From Limnohabitans sp. T6-5 (lineage in GTDB: Bacteria; Pseudomonadota; Gammaproteobacteria; Burkholderiales; Burkholderiaceae_C), in assembly GCF_003063315.1 (NCBI RefSeq), contig NZ_NERV01000001.1, positions 124,001-188,000 of the forward strand: a DNA stretch of 64,000 nt, given 5' to 3'. A program made the position numbers and the translations under genes. The notes under the pieces are model-generated. The model ran no database searches and was not told the DNA's origin. It worked only from the letters and a program-made list of their open reading frames with translations. Numbering within the stretch: the stretch's first letter is position 1; every line of letters begins with the position of its first letter. This document shows positions 35,664 to 45,040 of this stretch, one piece after another.

Positions 35664-35703
35664 CAAACAAAAAACCCCGCTGAACAATGACATTCAGCGG
35701 GGT
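35664..35703 (-). terminator. Rho-independent terminator of tRNA-Ser
   Basis: On the minus strand an ACCCCGCTGAA / TTCAGCGGGGT stem with an eight-base loop is followed by a T-run. It begins about five bases after the CCA end of the tRNA. Confidence 0.85.
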
Positions 35704-35708
35704 ATGTT

Positions 35709-35801
35709 TGGCGGAAACGGAGGGATTCGAACCCTCGATGAGGCTCTACACCCCATACTCCCTTAGCAGGGGAGCACCTTCGGCCACTCGGTCACGTTTC
35801 C
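35709..35801 (-). tRNA. tRNA-Ser (anticodon GCT)
   Basis: A 93-base cloverleaf with an encoded CCA. The acceptor arm GGAAACG pairs with CGTTTCC. The anticodon loop CTGCTAA sits on the CTCCC/GGGAG stem, giving anticodon GCT. A long variable arm, typical of serine tRNAs, and the TTCGAAT T-loop are present. It lies between lysC and fumC, transcribed in the lysC direction. Confidence 0.97.
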
Positions 35802-35819
35802 AGCAGGATAAATTATAGC

Positions 35820-37082
35820 TCAAGCTTGGTCCAAATCGAAGGCTTTGTGCAATGCACGCACGGCCAATTCCATGTATTTTTCGTCGATGACCACCGAGGT
35901 TTTGATCTCGGATGTGGAAATCATCTGGATGTTGATGCCCTCTTCGCTCAAGCTGCGGAACATCTTGCTGGCCACGCCCACATGGCTGCGCATGCCGATG
36001 CCGACGATGGACACTTTGCAGATCTTGGCATCGCCAGAAACTTCTGCGGCACCCAGTGCTGGCAGGACTTTGTCCTTGAGCAGGTCGATGGTCTTGGCGT
36101 AGTCGTTGCGGTGCACGGTGAAGCTGAAGTCGGTCTTGCCGTCTTTGCTCAGGTTCTGGATGATCATGTCCACTTCGATGTTGGCATCGGCCACTGCACC
36201 CAAAATTTGGTAAGCAATGCCTGGCTTGTCGGGCACGCCCAGCACAGAGATTTTGGCTTCGTCGCGGTTGAAAGCGATGCCGGAAACGACGGCTTGTTCC
36301 ATTTGTTCGTCTTCCTCAAAAGTGATCAGGGTGCCGGATGCGGCTTCTTCGTTGATGTCGATGTCCCAGGGCGTGAAGCTGGAGAGCACGCGCATGGGCA
36401 CTTTGTATTTGCCGGCAAATTCGACCGAGCGGATTTGCAAAACCTTGGAGCCCAGCGATGCCATCTCGAGCATCTCTTCAAAGCTCACAGTCTGCAAGCG
36501 ACGTGCTTCGGGCACGACGCGAGGGTCGGTGGTGTACACGCCATCCACATCGGTGTAGATCAGGCATTCGTCGGCCTTGAGCGCTGCCGCCACGGCCACG
36601 GCCGAGGTGTCGGAGCCGCCACGGCCGAGCGTGGTGATGTTGCCCTGCTCGTCCACACCCTGGAAACCGGTGATGATCACGACCTTGCCAGCGTTCAAGT
36701 CACCGCGCACGCGCACATCGTCAATCGATTCGATGCGGGCTTTGGTGAAAGCGCTGTTGGTCTTGATGGGCACTTGCCAGCCTGCATAGCTGACCGAAGG
36801 CTGGCCTTCGGATTGCAGAGCGATGGCCAGCAAGGCCGAAGAAGCTTGCTCGCCGGTGGAGGCCAGCATGTCGAGTTCGCGGCTGTAGGCATCGCCGGGT
36901 TTGGCGGGGGCCAGTTCTTTGGCCAGGCCCAGCAAGCGGTTGGTTTCACCGCTCATGGCGCTGGGAACCACCACGATCTGGTGGCCAGCGCGCGCCCATT
37001 TGGCCACGCGCTTGGCGACATTGCGGATGCGCTCGGTCGAGCCCATCGAGGTGCCGCCGTATTTGTGAACGATCAAAGCCAT
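35820..37082 (-). CDS. lysC: Aspartate kinase
   Basis: A 420-residue monofunctional aspartokinase, the first step of Lys, Thr and Met synthesis. The N-terminal KYGGTSMGS motif (residues 6-14) is the nucleotide/aspartate site, and GFQGVDEQGNITTLGRGGSD near 155 belongs to the kinase core. Two ACT domains follow from about residue 265, the second with GIGMRSHVGVASKMF, so feedback inhibition by lysine or threonine is expected. The ATG at 37082 starts the family-typical MALIVHKYGG; 12 open codons upstream are excluded. tRNA-Ser lies directly downstream, as in related genomes. Confidence 0.96.
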   Translation of the reverse strand: MALIVHKYGGTSMGSTERIRNVAKRVAKWARAGHQIVVVPSAMSGETNRLLGLAKELAPAKPGDAYSRELDMLASTGEQASSALLAIALQSEGQPSVSYAGWQVPIKTNSAFTKARIESIDDVRVRGDLNAGKVVIITGFQGVDEQGNITTLGRGGSDTSAVAVAAALKADECLIYTDVDGVYTTDPRVVPEARRLQTVSFEEMLEMASLGSKVLQIRSVEFAGKYKVPMRVLSSFTPWDIDINEEAASGTLITFEEDEQMEQAVVSGIAFNRDEAKISVLGVPDKPGIAYQILGAVADANIEVDMIIQNLSKDGKTDFSFTVHRNDYAKTIDLLKDKVLPALGAAEVSGDAKICKVSIVGIGMRSHVGVASKMFRSLSEEGINIQMISTSEIKTSVVIDEKYMELAVRALHKAFDLDQA

Positions 37083-37219
37083 GTGTCGTTTATGAATAGA
37101 AGATGAAAGCGGGTGCACGCTTTAAAAGCCAGCACTGCCAACGGTTGAAGTGGAGATGATCCCCGCAAAGCCTGTCGATTGTACCAATCGGGCAAATGGC
37201 TTGGACAGGCGTTCAGCCG

Positions 37220-38164
37220 TCAGGCGGGGTGCCATGCCAAGCTGGCGCCCTCGCGTCGCACAAAGCCCTGCCCCACCTTCAAGTGCAGACGATGCCCCCG
37301 GGTGAGGCACGCGGCGACCTGATCGAGCAATTCATTCAATTGCGCTGCGCTGGGCGTGGTGGCGTGGTGATGCAGCAACCAATGGCGCAGCACCAGCGCC
37401 TGGCGGGCTCGGCTCAGTTGCTGCAAGGCCAGGATGCGCGGCGGCACTCCTGTGTGCGCCAAGTCCTGCGCGGCCACTTCATTCAAGACCTCTTGGGCTT
37501 GCGCGGCATGGGCGGCGCTGCGGGCAAAGGTGTCGCGAAAGGCAGGCAGGGTTTGGGCCAAGGCGGGCAAAATGTGGGCACGAATCCGGTTGCGCGTGTA
37601 GCGTTCTTCAACGTTGGTGGGGTCTTCGATCCAGCTTTGTCCTTGCGCTTTGAGCCCTTCTCTCAAGGCAGCGCCAGCCACACCCAATAATGGTCGGTGC
37701 CAGGATAAACCCAGACGTTGCCAGTGTGCGGGCATGCTGGCCAAGCCTGGCAAGCCTGCACCACGCGACAAGGCGATCAGCAAAGTCTCGACCTGGTCAT
37801 CGGCATGTTGGGCCAAGGCAATGTCATGCACCTCTGGCCATTCGGTTTGCACCGCTTCGGCCAAGGCCTGGTAGCGGGCTTTGCGGGCGGCATCTTCGGG
37901 GCTTTGGCCTGGGGCATGCCCGGCCTGCACACGGCGCACGGCCAACGGCACGTTCAAGGCTTGACACAGGTCCTGGCAATGGCGCTCAAAGTCATCGGCC
38001 TCATCTTGCAAGCCATGGTGGATGTGCACCGCCCTCACCTGCCCCGGCCAACGCTGGGCGCAGGCCAAGAGCAAGGCGGTTGAATCGGCACCGCCACTGA
38101 AGGCAACGGCAAAAGGAAGGCCCGGGCTGAAATCAGCCAGGGCCTGTTCGAGGGTTTGAGCCAT
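37220..38164 (-). CDS. tilS: tRNA(Ile)-lysidine synthase
   Basis: A 314-residue N-type ATP pyrophosphatase. SGGADS at residues 23-28 is the PP-loop, followed by HIHHGLQDEADDFERHC, the usual HxxHG motif, and by ALAQHADDQVETLLIALSRG and RNRIRAHILP. The enzyme converts the wobble cytidine of tRNA-Ile(CAU) to lysidine, so AUA is read as isoleucine, and it is essential. At 314 residues it is shorter than the E. coli enzyme, with a reduced C-terminal region. It follows accA by 33 bases. Confidence 0.95.
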   Translation of the reverse strand: MAQTLEQALADFSPGLPFAVAFSGGADSTALLLACAQRWPGQVRAVHIHHGLQDEADDFERHCQDLCQALNVPLAVRRVQAGHAPGQSPEDAARKARYQALAEAVQTEWPEVHDIALAQHADDQVETLLIALSRGAGLPGLASMPAHWQRLGLSWHRPLLGVAGAALREGLKAQGQSWIEDPTNVEERYTRNRIRAHILPALAQTLPAFRDTFARSAAHAAQAQEVLNEVAAQDLAHTGVPPRILALQQLSRARQALVLRHWLLHHHATTPSAAQLNELLDQVAACLTRGHRLHLKVGQGFVRREGASLAWHPA

Positions 38165-38197
38165 TGGATCAGCCGATCAGCTCGGCTTGCGCCGGAT

Positions 38198-39172
38198 TTA
38201 TTTGCCGGCTTTGGTGTCGGTGAATCGACCGTAGCTGTTCAGGCGCTCATAGCGGCGCTCCAGCAGCTCCTTGGGCTTGAGGTCGGACACCTGCCGCCAG
38301 GCGTCGCCCAGGGCACGCTTGAGGAAAGACACCATTTGCTCAGGGTCACGGTGGGCGCCGCCCACAGGTTCGTTGACGATCTTGTCCACGAGGTTGAGCG
38401 CTTTGAGACGGTGCGCTGTGATGCCCAACGCTTCGGCAGCCATTTCGGCCTTCTCGCTGGTCTTCCACAGGATCGAGGCGCAACCTTCCGGGCTGATCAC
38501 CGAATAAACCGAGTACTGCAACATCAGCACCTGGTCGGCCACCGAAATGGCCAAGGCACCGCCCGAGCCGCCTTCACCGATGATGGTGGTGATGATGGGC
38601 ACCTCCAGCTGGGCCATCTCGAAGATGTTGCGGCCAATGGCTTCGGACTGGCCACGCTCTTCGGCGTCGATGCCGGGGTAGGCGCCCGGCGTGTCCACAA
38701 AAGTGAACACCGGCAATTTGAATTTTTCGGCCGTCTTCATGAGGCGCAAGGCTTTGCGGTAGCCCTCGGGCTTGCTCATGCCGAAGTTGCGCAAGGCGCG
38801 CTCTTTGGTATCACGGCCTTTTTGCTGCCCCAACACCATGCAAGGACTGCCATTGAAGCGGGCCAAGCCGCCCACGATGGACAAATCATCGGCAAAGTGA
38901 CGGTCGCCATGCATCTCGACAAAGTCGGTGAAGATGCCATTGATGTAGTCCAGCGTGTAGGGACGCTCGGGGTGTCGCGAGATTTTGGTGACCTGCCAAG
39001 GGGTCAGGTCGCTGTAGATGTCTTTGGTCAGTTGCTGGCTTTTCTTGCTCAGCTGGTCGATTTCAAGGGTGATGTCCACCGCCGATTCGCTTTGCACGTA
39101 GCGCAGCTCTTCGATCTTGGCTTCGAGTTCGGCAACGGGTTGCTCGAAGTCGAGAAATGTTCTTTTGGCCAA
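38198..39172 (-). CDS. accA: Acetyl-CoA carboxylase carboxyltransferase, alpha subunit
   Basis: A 324-residue protein of normal length, beginning [17 protein letters not shown]. Family motifs include [34 protein letters not shown] near residue 155 and [20 protein letters not shown] near 205, whose glycine-rich oxyanion-type loop binds the CoA substrate. With AccD it transfers the carboxyl group from biotin to acetyl-CoA, giving malonyl-CoA for fatty acid synthesis. It lies 44 bases after the DNA glycosylase gene and just before tilS. Confidence 0.97.
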   Translation of the reverse strand: MAKRTFLDFEQPVAELEAKIEELRYVQSESAVDITLEIDQLSKKSQQLTKDIYSDLTPWQVTKISRHPERPYTLDYINGIFTDFVEMHGDRHFADDLSIVGGLARFNGSPCMVLGQQKGRDTKERALRNFGMSKPEGYRKALRLMKTAEKFKLPVFTFVDTPGAYPGIDAEERGQSEAIGRNIFEMAQLEVPIITTIIGEGGSGGALAISVADQVLMLQYSVYSVISPEGCASILWKTSEKAEMAAEALGITAHRLKALNLVDKIVNEPVGGAHRDPEQMVSFLKRALGDAWRQVSDLKPKELLERRYERLNSYGRFTDTKAGK

Positions 39173-39216
39173 GTTTTACTCCTCAGTTAATCATCTCAGG
39201 GACAGGTGCCCCAGGT

Positions 39217-39864
39217 TCAATACGCCACCGGCACGGGGTCCAGCGAGCGCCAAATATACCAAGTTGCCACGGTGCAATAGGGACTCCAGGCCTGCGCGAC
39301 TTCACGGGCATCGCTGCGGCTGACCGGTTCACCCGAAAAATAGCTCTGGCTGATGCCATTGATCAGGCCCACATCGTCGAGTGGCAGCACATTCGGACGC
39401 ATCAGGTGAAAGATCAGAAACATCTCGGCCGTCCAGCGGCCAATGCCACGGATGGCTACCAGTTCGTCGATGATGGACTCGTCGTCCATTTCTTGCCAAT
39501 TTTTGACATGTACCGTGCCCGAGCTGAAGTGCACGGCCAGATCCACCAGGTACTCGACTTTGCGTGCCGACAAACCGGCCGCGCGCATGTCGTCCACCTT
39601 GAGCTTGAGCACGCCCGCAGGCGTCAATTGCTTGGACAGGGCAGAAAACCGGTCCCAGACCGACTGCGCGGCCTTGACGGAAATCTGCTGGCCCACGATG
39701 GAGCGTGCCAGCGTGACAAAAGCATCGCCACGCGTCTCCAAAATGGCGTTGCCAAACTGGGGAATGAGTTTTTTCATGACCCGGTCTTTTTTGGCCAAGT
39801 GGGTACACGCTTGCGCCCAATAGGCGGGCGTGACCGGCGTCACAGCAGTGGCAACAGCACTCAC
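39217..39864 (-). CDS. DNA-3-methyladenine glycosylase II-type (HhH-GPD)
   Basis: A 215-residue HhH-GPD superfamily protein. It shows [20 protein letters not shown], the helix-hairpin-helix [18 protein letters not shown] near residue 140, and [12 protein letters not shown] with the catalytic Asp near 162. It lacks the four-cysteine iron-sulfur loop of MutY/Nth, which supports an AlkA-like role in removing alkylated purines. Its ATG overlaps the cysS stop by four bases, so the two are coupled. This pairing is common in Comamonadaceae. Confidence 0.9.
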   Translation of the reverse strand: MSAVATAVTPVTPAYWAQACTHLAKKDRVMKKLIPQFGNAILETRGDAFVTLARSIVGQQISVKAAQSVWDRFSALSKQLTPAGVLKLKVDDMRAAGLSARKVEYLVDLAVHFSSGTVHVKNWQEMDDESIIDELVAIRGIGRWTAEMFLIFHLMRPNVLPLDDVGLINGISQSYFSGEPVSRSDAREVAQAWSPYCTVATWYIWRSLDPVPVAY

Positions 39865-41246
39865 TGTGCGGCCTCCCAGGTGGTGCCGCTTGCGGAATCC
39901 TTGAGCACGATGCCCTGCGCCAGCAAGTCATTGCGAATGCGGTCAGCCTCGGCAAAGTTCTTGGCTTTCTTGGCCTCAGCGCGGGCCAGAATTTGGGCTT
40001 GAATGGCGGACTCGTCCAGTCCCGCACCGGCCTGCAGATAGGTGGTGGGGTCGGTTTGCAGCAAGCCCATCACCCCCCCCAGCGCTTTGAGCAAGCCGGC
40101 ACGTTCGGCCGAGCCGCTGCGGTTAACCTCGCTGGCCAGCTCAAACAGCACGGACACCGCTTCGGGCGTGCCAAAGTCTTCGTCCATGGCGGCCTTGAAA
40201 CGGGCGGCCATCGGCTCGTTCCAGTCGATCTGCACCTGGGCAGGCGGCACAGCCTGCAAGGCGGTGTACAGGCGTTTGAGCGCACCCTTGGCGTCGTTCA
40301 AATGCACATCGCTGTAATTGAGTGGACTGCGATAATGGCTGCGCACCACGAAAAAGCGCACGGTTTCGGCGTCAAATTCTTTGAGCACATCGCGGATGGT
40401 GAAGAAGTTGCCCAGGCTTTTGGACATCTTTTCGTTGTCCACATTGATGAAGCCGTTGTGCATCCAAAAGCGCGCAAAAGCTTGACCCGTCGCGCCTTCG
40501 CTTTGCGCGATTTCGTTTTCATGGTGCGGAAACTGCAAATCTGCGCCGCCGCCGTGGATGTCAAAGGTCTCACCCAACAGCTGGCAGCTCATGGCCGAGC
40601 ATTCGATGTGCCAGCCTGGACGGCCTGTGCCAAATTCGCTGTCCCACTTGCAATCATCGGGCTCGGTGGGCTTGGCGCTCTTCCACAGCACAAAGTCCAA
40701 CGGGTCGTGTTTGCCACCTGCTTCGTTGTTGACCGCCACGCGCTCGCCCGCATTCAACTCGTCCAGCGACTTGCCCGACAACTTGCCGTATCCCGGAAAT
40801 TTGCGCACGGCGTAGTTCACATCGCCATTGCCTGCGCGGTAGGCCAGGCCTTTTTGCTCCAGGGTGTGGATCATGCCCAGCATCTGGGGCACGTAGTCGG
40901 TGGCGCGGGGCTCAAATTGGGGGCGCTCAATGCCCAAAGCGTCGGCGTCCTGATGCAGCGCATCAATCATGCGGTCGGTCAGGCTGCGGATGGTTTCGCC
41001 ATTGTCCAGGGCCCGTTTGATGATCTTGTCGTCGATATCGGTGATGTTGCGCACATAAGTCACCTTCAAGCCGCTGGCCTTGAGCCAGCGCTGCACCACG
41101 TCAAACGCGATCATCGAGCGGGCATGGCCCAAATGGCACAGGTCATAAACTGTCATGCCGCAAACGTACATGCGCACATGACCTGGATCGGCAGGCGAAA
41201 ACTCGGAAACACTGCGGGTCAGTGTGTTGAAAATGCGCAGACTCAT
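39861..41246 (-). CDS. cysS: Cysteinyl-tRNA synthetase
   Basis: A 461-residue class I synthetase. Zinc-site Cys29 (YVCGMTVYD) and the HLGH form of the HIGH motif at 38-41 are present. The second zinc part includes [13 protein letters not shown] and [15 protein letters not shown], and KMSKS lies near residue 275. It charges tRNA-Cys. The ATG at 41246 begins the conserved [11 protein letters not shown]; the 42 further open codons upstream are not family-like. It is divergent from the TPR-protein operon and coupled to the downstream glycosylase gene. Confidence 0.97.
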   Translation of the reverse strand: MSLRIFNTLTRSVSEFSPADPGHVRMYVCGMTVYDLCHLGHARSMIAFDVVQRWLKASGLKVTYVRNITDIDDKIIKRALDNGETIRSLTDRMIDALHQDADALGIERPQFEPRATDYVPQMLGMIHTLEQKGLAYRAGNGDVNYAVRKFPGYGKLSGKSLDELNAGERVAVNNEAGGKHDPLDFVLWKSAKPTEPDDCKWDSEFGTGRPGWHIECSAMSCQLLGETFDIHGGGADLQFPHHENEIAQSEGATGQAFARFWMHNGFINVDNEKMSKSLGNFFTIRDVLKEFDAETVRFFVVRSHYRSPLNYSDVHLNDAKGALKRLYTALQAVPPAQVQIDWNEPMAARFKAAMDEDFGTPEAVSVLFELASEVNRSGSAERAGLLKALGGVMGLLQTDPTTYLQAGAGLDESAIQAQILARAEAKKAKNFAEADRIRNDLLAQGIVLKDSASGTTWEAAQ

Positions 41247-41493
41247 GTCAAAACAAGGTTCGGGGTACAAAAACCACCACGGCGGCCAATAGGCCGCTCG
41301 GGCAGAAAAACACAGGGAATGGGGCTCAAAAACCGATCTCAAGTGGACGGTGCCGCAGATGGAAGGGCACATCCCGTTGAGGCGCGCGGGGGCATTCAGC
41401 CCTCCGCTACAATGACCTTCCAGTATATCCCCGACGGGCGACTTGAGGCCCTTTGCGGCTCACTTTCCCGATCCTGACCCCGACTTCCCCTGC

Positions 41494-42006
41494 ATGCGCC
41501 TGATCCCTTCGCTCATCCTGTCCTGTGTCTTGCTCTCGCTGGCAACACTCGCTCGGGCCGACATGTACACCGATGTGAACCGGCTGATTCAGGCGGGCAA
41601 CTGGCCCCAGGCCCTGGAGCAGGTGCAATTGCGCCTGAAAACGGCCCCCACAGACCCCCAAATGCGCCTGTTGCTCAGCCGGATTCAAGATGGCCAAGGC
41701 CAGACCGACGCGGCCCTGGACACGCTGCAAGCCTTGACCCAGAACTTCCCGGAATTGCCCGAACCGCACAACAACTTGGCCGCTTTGCTGGTGCGGCAAA
41801 ACCGCTACGCCGAAGCCCTGACGGCTTTGGAAGCGGCCATCCAGGCCCGACCGGATTACGCCATCGCGCTCGAAAACCTGGGCGATGTGCATGCGGCGCT
41901 GGCACGCGAGGCTTATGCCAAGGCCTTGAAAGCGGGTCCCGCCCAAACACGCGTTCAAAACAAGCATTTGACGCTGGATCAGATGCTCAAAAACACCACG
42001 CCTTGA
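41494..42006 (+). CDS. Exported TPR-repeat protein
   Basis: A 170-residue protein with a signal peptide (residues 1-22, ending LARAD). It contains two to three tetratricopeptide-like units, including LPEPHNNLAALLVRQNRYAE and KPDYA-type turns (RPDYAIALENLGDVHAAL). It is predicted to be periplasmic; TPR domains mediate protein-protein contacts. It heads the operon with two cyclophilins and lpxH, spaced 32 bases from ppiA, and is divergent from cysS. The start at 41494 is chosen because the signal peptide begins there. Confidence 0.85.
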   Translation: MRLIPSLILSCVLLSLATLARADMYTDVNRLIQAGNWPQALEQVQLRLKTAPTDPQMRLLLSRIQDGQGQTDAALDTLQALTQNFPELPEPHNNLAALLVRQNRYAEALTALEAAIQARPDYAIALENLGDVHAALAREAYAKALKAGPAQTRVQNKHLTLDQMLKNTTP

Positions 42007-42038
42007 GGGGCGTTCCTACAGCCAGCATCACAAAAACC

Positions 42039-42722
42039 ATGAACCGCATCCAATTTTTGGCCACTTTGGCCTTGGCCGTGCCTTTGACCCTGATGGCCCC
42101 TCTGAGCACTCAAGCCGAGACCGGCGGCGTCAGCAAAGTGCGCATCAGCACTTCGGTGGGCGACATCGAAGCCGAGCTTTACGCCGACAAGGCCCCACGC
42201 ACCGTGGCCAACTTTTTGCAATATGTGAAAGACAAGCACTACGACGGCACCATCTTTCACCGAGTGATCTCCAGCTTCATGGTGCAAGGCGGCGGCTACG
42301 ACCCCAAATACCAGCAAAAACCCACGCGTGCGCCCATTGAACATGAAGGGCGCAAAGCGCTGGCCGCTGGCCTGAAGAACACCACCGGCACCCTGGCCAT
42401 GGCCCGCACAGGCGATCCACACTCAGCCTCGTCGCAGTTTTTCATCAATGTGGTGGACAACGCCTTTCTGGACCCCACCCCCATCCCCGATGGCGATCCG
42501 GTGGCCAAATTTGAATACCAGGGCCGTGTTTATGAAAACGTAGCCCGCGCCCAGCTGCTGGGCGCGGCCCAGTTGTACGGCTACACCGTTTTTGGCAAAG
42601 TCACGTCCGGCATGGACGTGGTCCAAAAAATCCGCAATACGCCCACCGGCGCAGGCGGCCCCTTTCCCTCGGATGTCCCCAAGACAGCCATCCTCATCCA
42701 ATCCATCACTTTGTTGAAGTAA
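42039..42722 (+). CDS. ppiA: Periplasmic peptidyl-prolyl cis-trans isomerase (cyclophilin)
   Basis: A 227-residue cyclophilin with a signal peptide (residues 1-26, ending STQAE). Core motifs are [36 protein letters not shown] and [12 protein letters not shown]. It isomerises proline peptide bonds in periplasmic proteins. Compared with the cytoplasmic paralogue it carries an insert around [16 protein letters not shown]. The stop lies four bases before ppiB, a tandem pair of exported and cytoplasmic forms probably born by duplication. Confidence 0.93.
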   Translation: MNRIQFLATLALAVPLTLMAPLSTQAETGGVSKVRISTSVGDIEAELYADKAPRTVANFLQYVKDKHYDGTIFHRVISSFMVQGGGYDPKYQQKPTRAPIEHEGRKALAAGLKNTTGTLAMARTGDPHSASSQFFINVVDNAFLDPTPIPDGDPVAKFEYQGRVYENVARAQLLGAAQLYGYTVFGKVTSGMDVVQKIRNTPTGAGGPFPSDVPKTAILIQSITLLK

Positions 42723-42726
42723 AACC

Positions 42727-43233
42727 ATGAGCAATCCACAAGTAGAACTGCACATCACCGGCTACGGCGTCATCACCCTCGAACTCGACGCCGAAAAAGC
42801 CCCCAAGTCCACAGAAAACTTTCTGTCGTATGTGAACAAAGGCCATTACAACAACACGATTTTTCACCGTGTGATCCCCGGCTTCATGGTCCAAGGCGGC
42901 GGTTTCGAGCCCGGCATGAGCCAAAAGCCCACCGATGCTGCCATCGAAAACGAAGCCAACAATGGCTTGAAGAACAACGAGTACACCGTGGCCATGGCCC
43001 GCACTTCGGCCCCCCACTCTGCTACCGCACAGTTTTTCATCAATGTGGCCGACAACGGTTTCCTGAACCACACCGCCCCCTCCATGCAAGGCTGGGGCTA
43101 TGCCGTGTTCGGCAAAGTGGTCAGTGGCACCGAGGTGGTGGACCAGATCAAGGGCGTGAAAACCGGCAACCGTGGCGGCCATGGTGACGTGCCCAAAGAA
43201 GATGTGGTCATCGAAAAGGCTGTCGCCCTCTGA
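42727..43233 (+). CDS. ppiB: Cytoplasmic peptidyl-prolyl cis-trans isomerase (cyclophilin)
   Basis: A 168-residue bacterial cyclophilin without a signal peptide. Motifs: [17 protein letters not shown] near residue 40, [19 protein letters not shown] near 95 and [18 protein letters not shown]. It assists folding of cytoplasmic proteins. It follows ppiA by four bases and precedes lpxH by 29 bases. Confidence 0.95.
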   Translation: MSNPQVELHITGYGVITLELDAEKAPKSTENFLSYVNKGHYNNTIFHRVIPGFMVQGGGFEPGMSQKPTDAAIENEANNGLKNNEYTVAMARTSAPHSATAQFFINVADNGFLNHTAPSMQGWGYAVFGKVVSGTEVVDQIKGVKTGNRGGHGDVPKEDVVIEKAVAL

Positions 43234-43262
43234 TCCCAGTCTGACGCTGCCTGCTCACCGCC

Positions 43263-44054
43263 ATGACGCCTGTGCAAGCCTTTGACGCCCCCGTTTTGGG
43301 CGAGTTGCAGACCCCTGCGGCCTGGCACACCGTGGACCTGATCTCTGACTTGCACCTGCAAGCCAGCGATCCGGCCACTTTTGAGGCCTGGCAGCACTTC
43401 ATGGTCAGCACCCCCGCCCAATCGGTGCTGATTTTGGGGGACCTGTTTGAGGTCTGGGTGGGGGACGATGCCGTGCCGCTCGACCCGTTCTTGCAGCGCT
43501 GCGGCGAAGTACTTGCAATGGCCTCCCGGCGCATGCATGTGGGCTTCATGCCGGGCAACCGCGATTTTTTGGTGGGGCCTGAATTTTTGTCGGCCTGCGG
43601 CGTGCAGGCGCTGACCGACCCGACCGTGCTGTCGCTGGGCAGCCAGCGCATTTTGCTGACCCATGGCGATGCCTTGTGCCTGGAAGACAAGGCTTACCAG
43701 GCCTTCAGGTTGCAGGCACGCAACCCGCAATGGCAACAAGCCTTTCTGGCCAAGCCCCTGACAGAGCGCATGGAATTTGCACGCAGTTTGCGGCAGCTGA
43801 GCGAATCCCAAAAACACCAAGGCATGAGCTTTGCAGACGCGGATCAGGCCATGAGCCTGGCCTGGTTGGCACATGCCCAAGCAGACAAACTCATCCACGG
43901 CCACACCCACCAGCCTGCCGACCATCCTCTGGGGCATGCCCAAAGGCAGGTGCTGAGCGACTGGTCACTGGACCACGCGCCCTTGCGAGCGCAAGTGATG
44001 CGATTGAGCCGTGATGGCGCATGCGCTCGCATCAACTTGCTGGCGACCAACTGA
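43263..44054 (+). CDS. lpxH: UDP-2,3-diacylglucosamine diphosphatase
   Basis: A 263-residue calcineurin-type phosphoesterase. The metal ligands are visible in order: DLISDLHLQ, LILGDLFEVWVGDD, MPGNRDFLVG, LLTHGDALCLED and HGHTHQP. It removes UMP from UDP-2,3-diacyl-glucosamine to give lipid X, the fourth step of lipid A synthesis, on the inner face of the inner membrane. It is the last gene of the TPR-ppiA-ppiB-lpxH run. Confidence 0.94.
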   Translation: MTPVQAFDAPVLGELQTPAAWHTVDLISDLHLQASDPATFEAWQHFMVSTPAQSVLILGDLFEVWVGDDAVPLDPFLQRCGEVLAMASRRMHVGFMPGNRDFLVGPEFLSACGVQALTDPTVLSLGSQRILLTHGDALCLEDKAYQAFRLQARNPQWQQAFLAKPLTERMEFARSLRQLSESQKHQGMSFADADQAMSLAWLAHAQADKLIHGHTHQPADHPLGHAQRQVLSDWSLDHAPLRAQVMRLSRDGACARINLLATN

Positions 44055-44239
44055 ATCCTGAGGTTTTCCTCTGCGATGGTCGAGATCTTCGATCCCCCGT
44101 ATGCATGCATAAGGTCTGGAACAAGCCATCGCAGTTCTGCCCCTATTCAATACCCCGGAACCTCTTTATAAGCACCCAGAATATATGCACAACTAAAAAA
44201 TCGTTTGTTTAGGCATAAAGACGCCTTAAAGTCGCCCCC

Positions 44240-45031
44240 ATGGTTGATTTGGCTTATGTCTTTGCAGGTTTCTTCGTGGGCACCATCGTGGGCTTGACGG
44301 GGGTGGGTGGCGGCTCCTTGATGACGCCGCTGCTGATCTTTTTCTTTGGCGTCAAGCCTTACATGGCGGTCGGCACCGACTTGTTGTTTGCCGCCTTCAC
44401 CAAGCTGGGCGGTACCGTGAGCTTTGCGCGCCAGCGCATCGTGCCCTGGCGCGTGGTGGGCTTGCTCAGTGCGGGCAGTATTCCGGCTTGCTTGGTGACC
44501 TTGGGCTTTTTGCGCTGGGTCGGTCCTGCCGACCCCAAGGTGCAAGCGTTGATGACCACCACCTTGGGCGTGGCGCTGCTGCTGACCGCAGCCGCCATGC
44601 TCTATAAGGCCGTGCGCGGCAAACAGGTGCCCCGCCAATTGGCCCAAGAAGACGAAGCCCGCGCCACCACACCCCGTCACTGGAGCCTGCCGCTGCTGTT
44701 TGGCGCCCTGATCGGCACGCTGGTCACACTCACCTCGGTGGGCGCAGGCGCCATTGGCGTGACGGTGCTGATGGTGCTGTATCCATTGCTCCCGCTGCCA
44801 CGCATCGTGGCGGCCGACATTGCTTATGCCGTGCCCTTGACCCTGGTCGCAGGCCTGGGTCATGCATCACTCGGCTCGGTGGACTGGCCTTTGCTGGCCA
44901 AGCTGCTGGCGGGCTCGCTGCCCGGCATCTGGCTGGGCTCACGCCTGACCCACCACACACCCGACAGGGTGATCCGCTCCCTGCTTTCCGTCTTGCTGGC
45001 CTGGGCTGGCACCAAACTGGTTTTGATCTGA
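44240..45031 (+). CDS. TauE/SafE (TSUP) family membrane permease
   Basis: A 263-residue protein with about eight hydrophobic segments and the family's glycine-rich start (FFVGTIVGLTGVGGGSLMTP). A second copy of the motif appears as LVTLTSVGAGAIGVTVLM. TSUP proteins move sulfite, sulfoacetate or related anions. It sits ten bases upstream of cysI and heads the sulfate-assimilation operon, so a role in uptake or release of an oxidised sulfur anion is likely. The AT-rich region just upstream (about 44165-44225) is where a CysB-type activator site would be expected; no site was assigned. Confidence 0.88.
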   Translation: MVDLAYVFAGFFVGTIVGLTGVGGGSLMTPLLIFFFGVKPYMAVGTDLLFAAFTKLGGTVSFARQRIVPWRVVGLLSAGSIPACLVTLGFLRWVGPADPKVQALMTTTLGVALLLTAAAMLYKAVRGKQVPRQLAQEDEARATTPRHWSLPLLFGALIGTLVTLTSVGAGAIGVTVLMVLYPLLPLPRIVAADIAYAVPLTLVAGLGHASLGSVDWPLLAKLLAGSLPGIWLGSRLTHHTPDRVIRSLLSVLLAWAGTKLVLI

Positions 45032-45040
45032 GTTATTCCC

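Noticed and set aside
35826..37106. A 426-codon plus-strand frame across lysC
   Set aside because: Antisense of lysC, with no family resemblance; lysC is complete on the other strand.
39993..41477. A 494-codon plus-strand frame across cysS
   Set aside because: Antisense of cysS with His- and Val-rich shadow composition; cysS has all its motifs.
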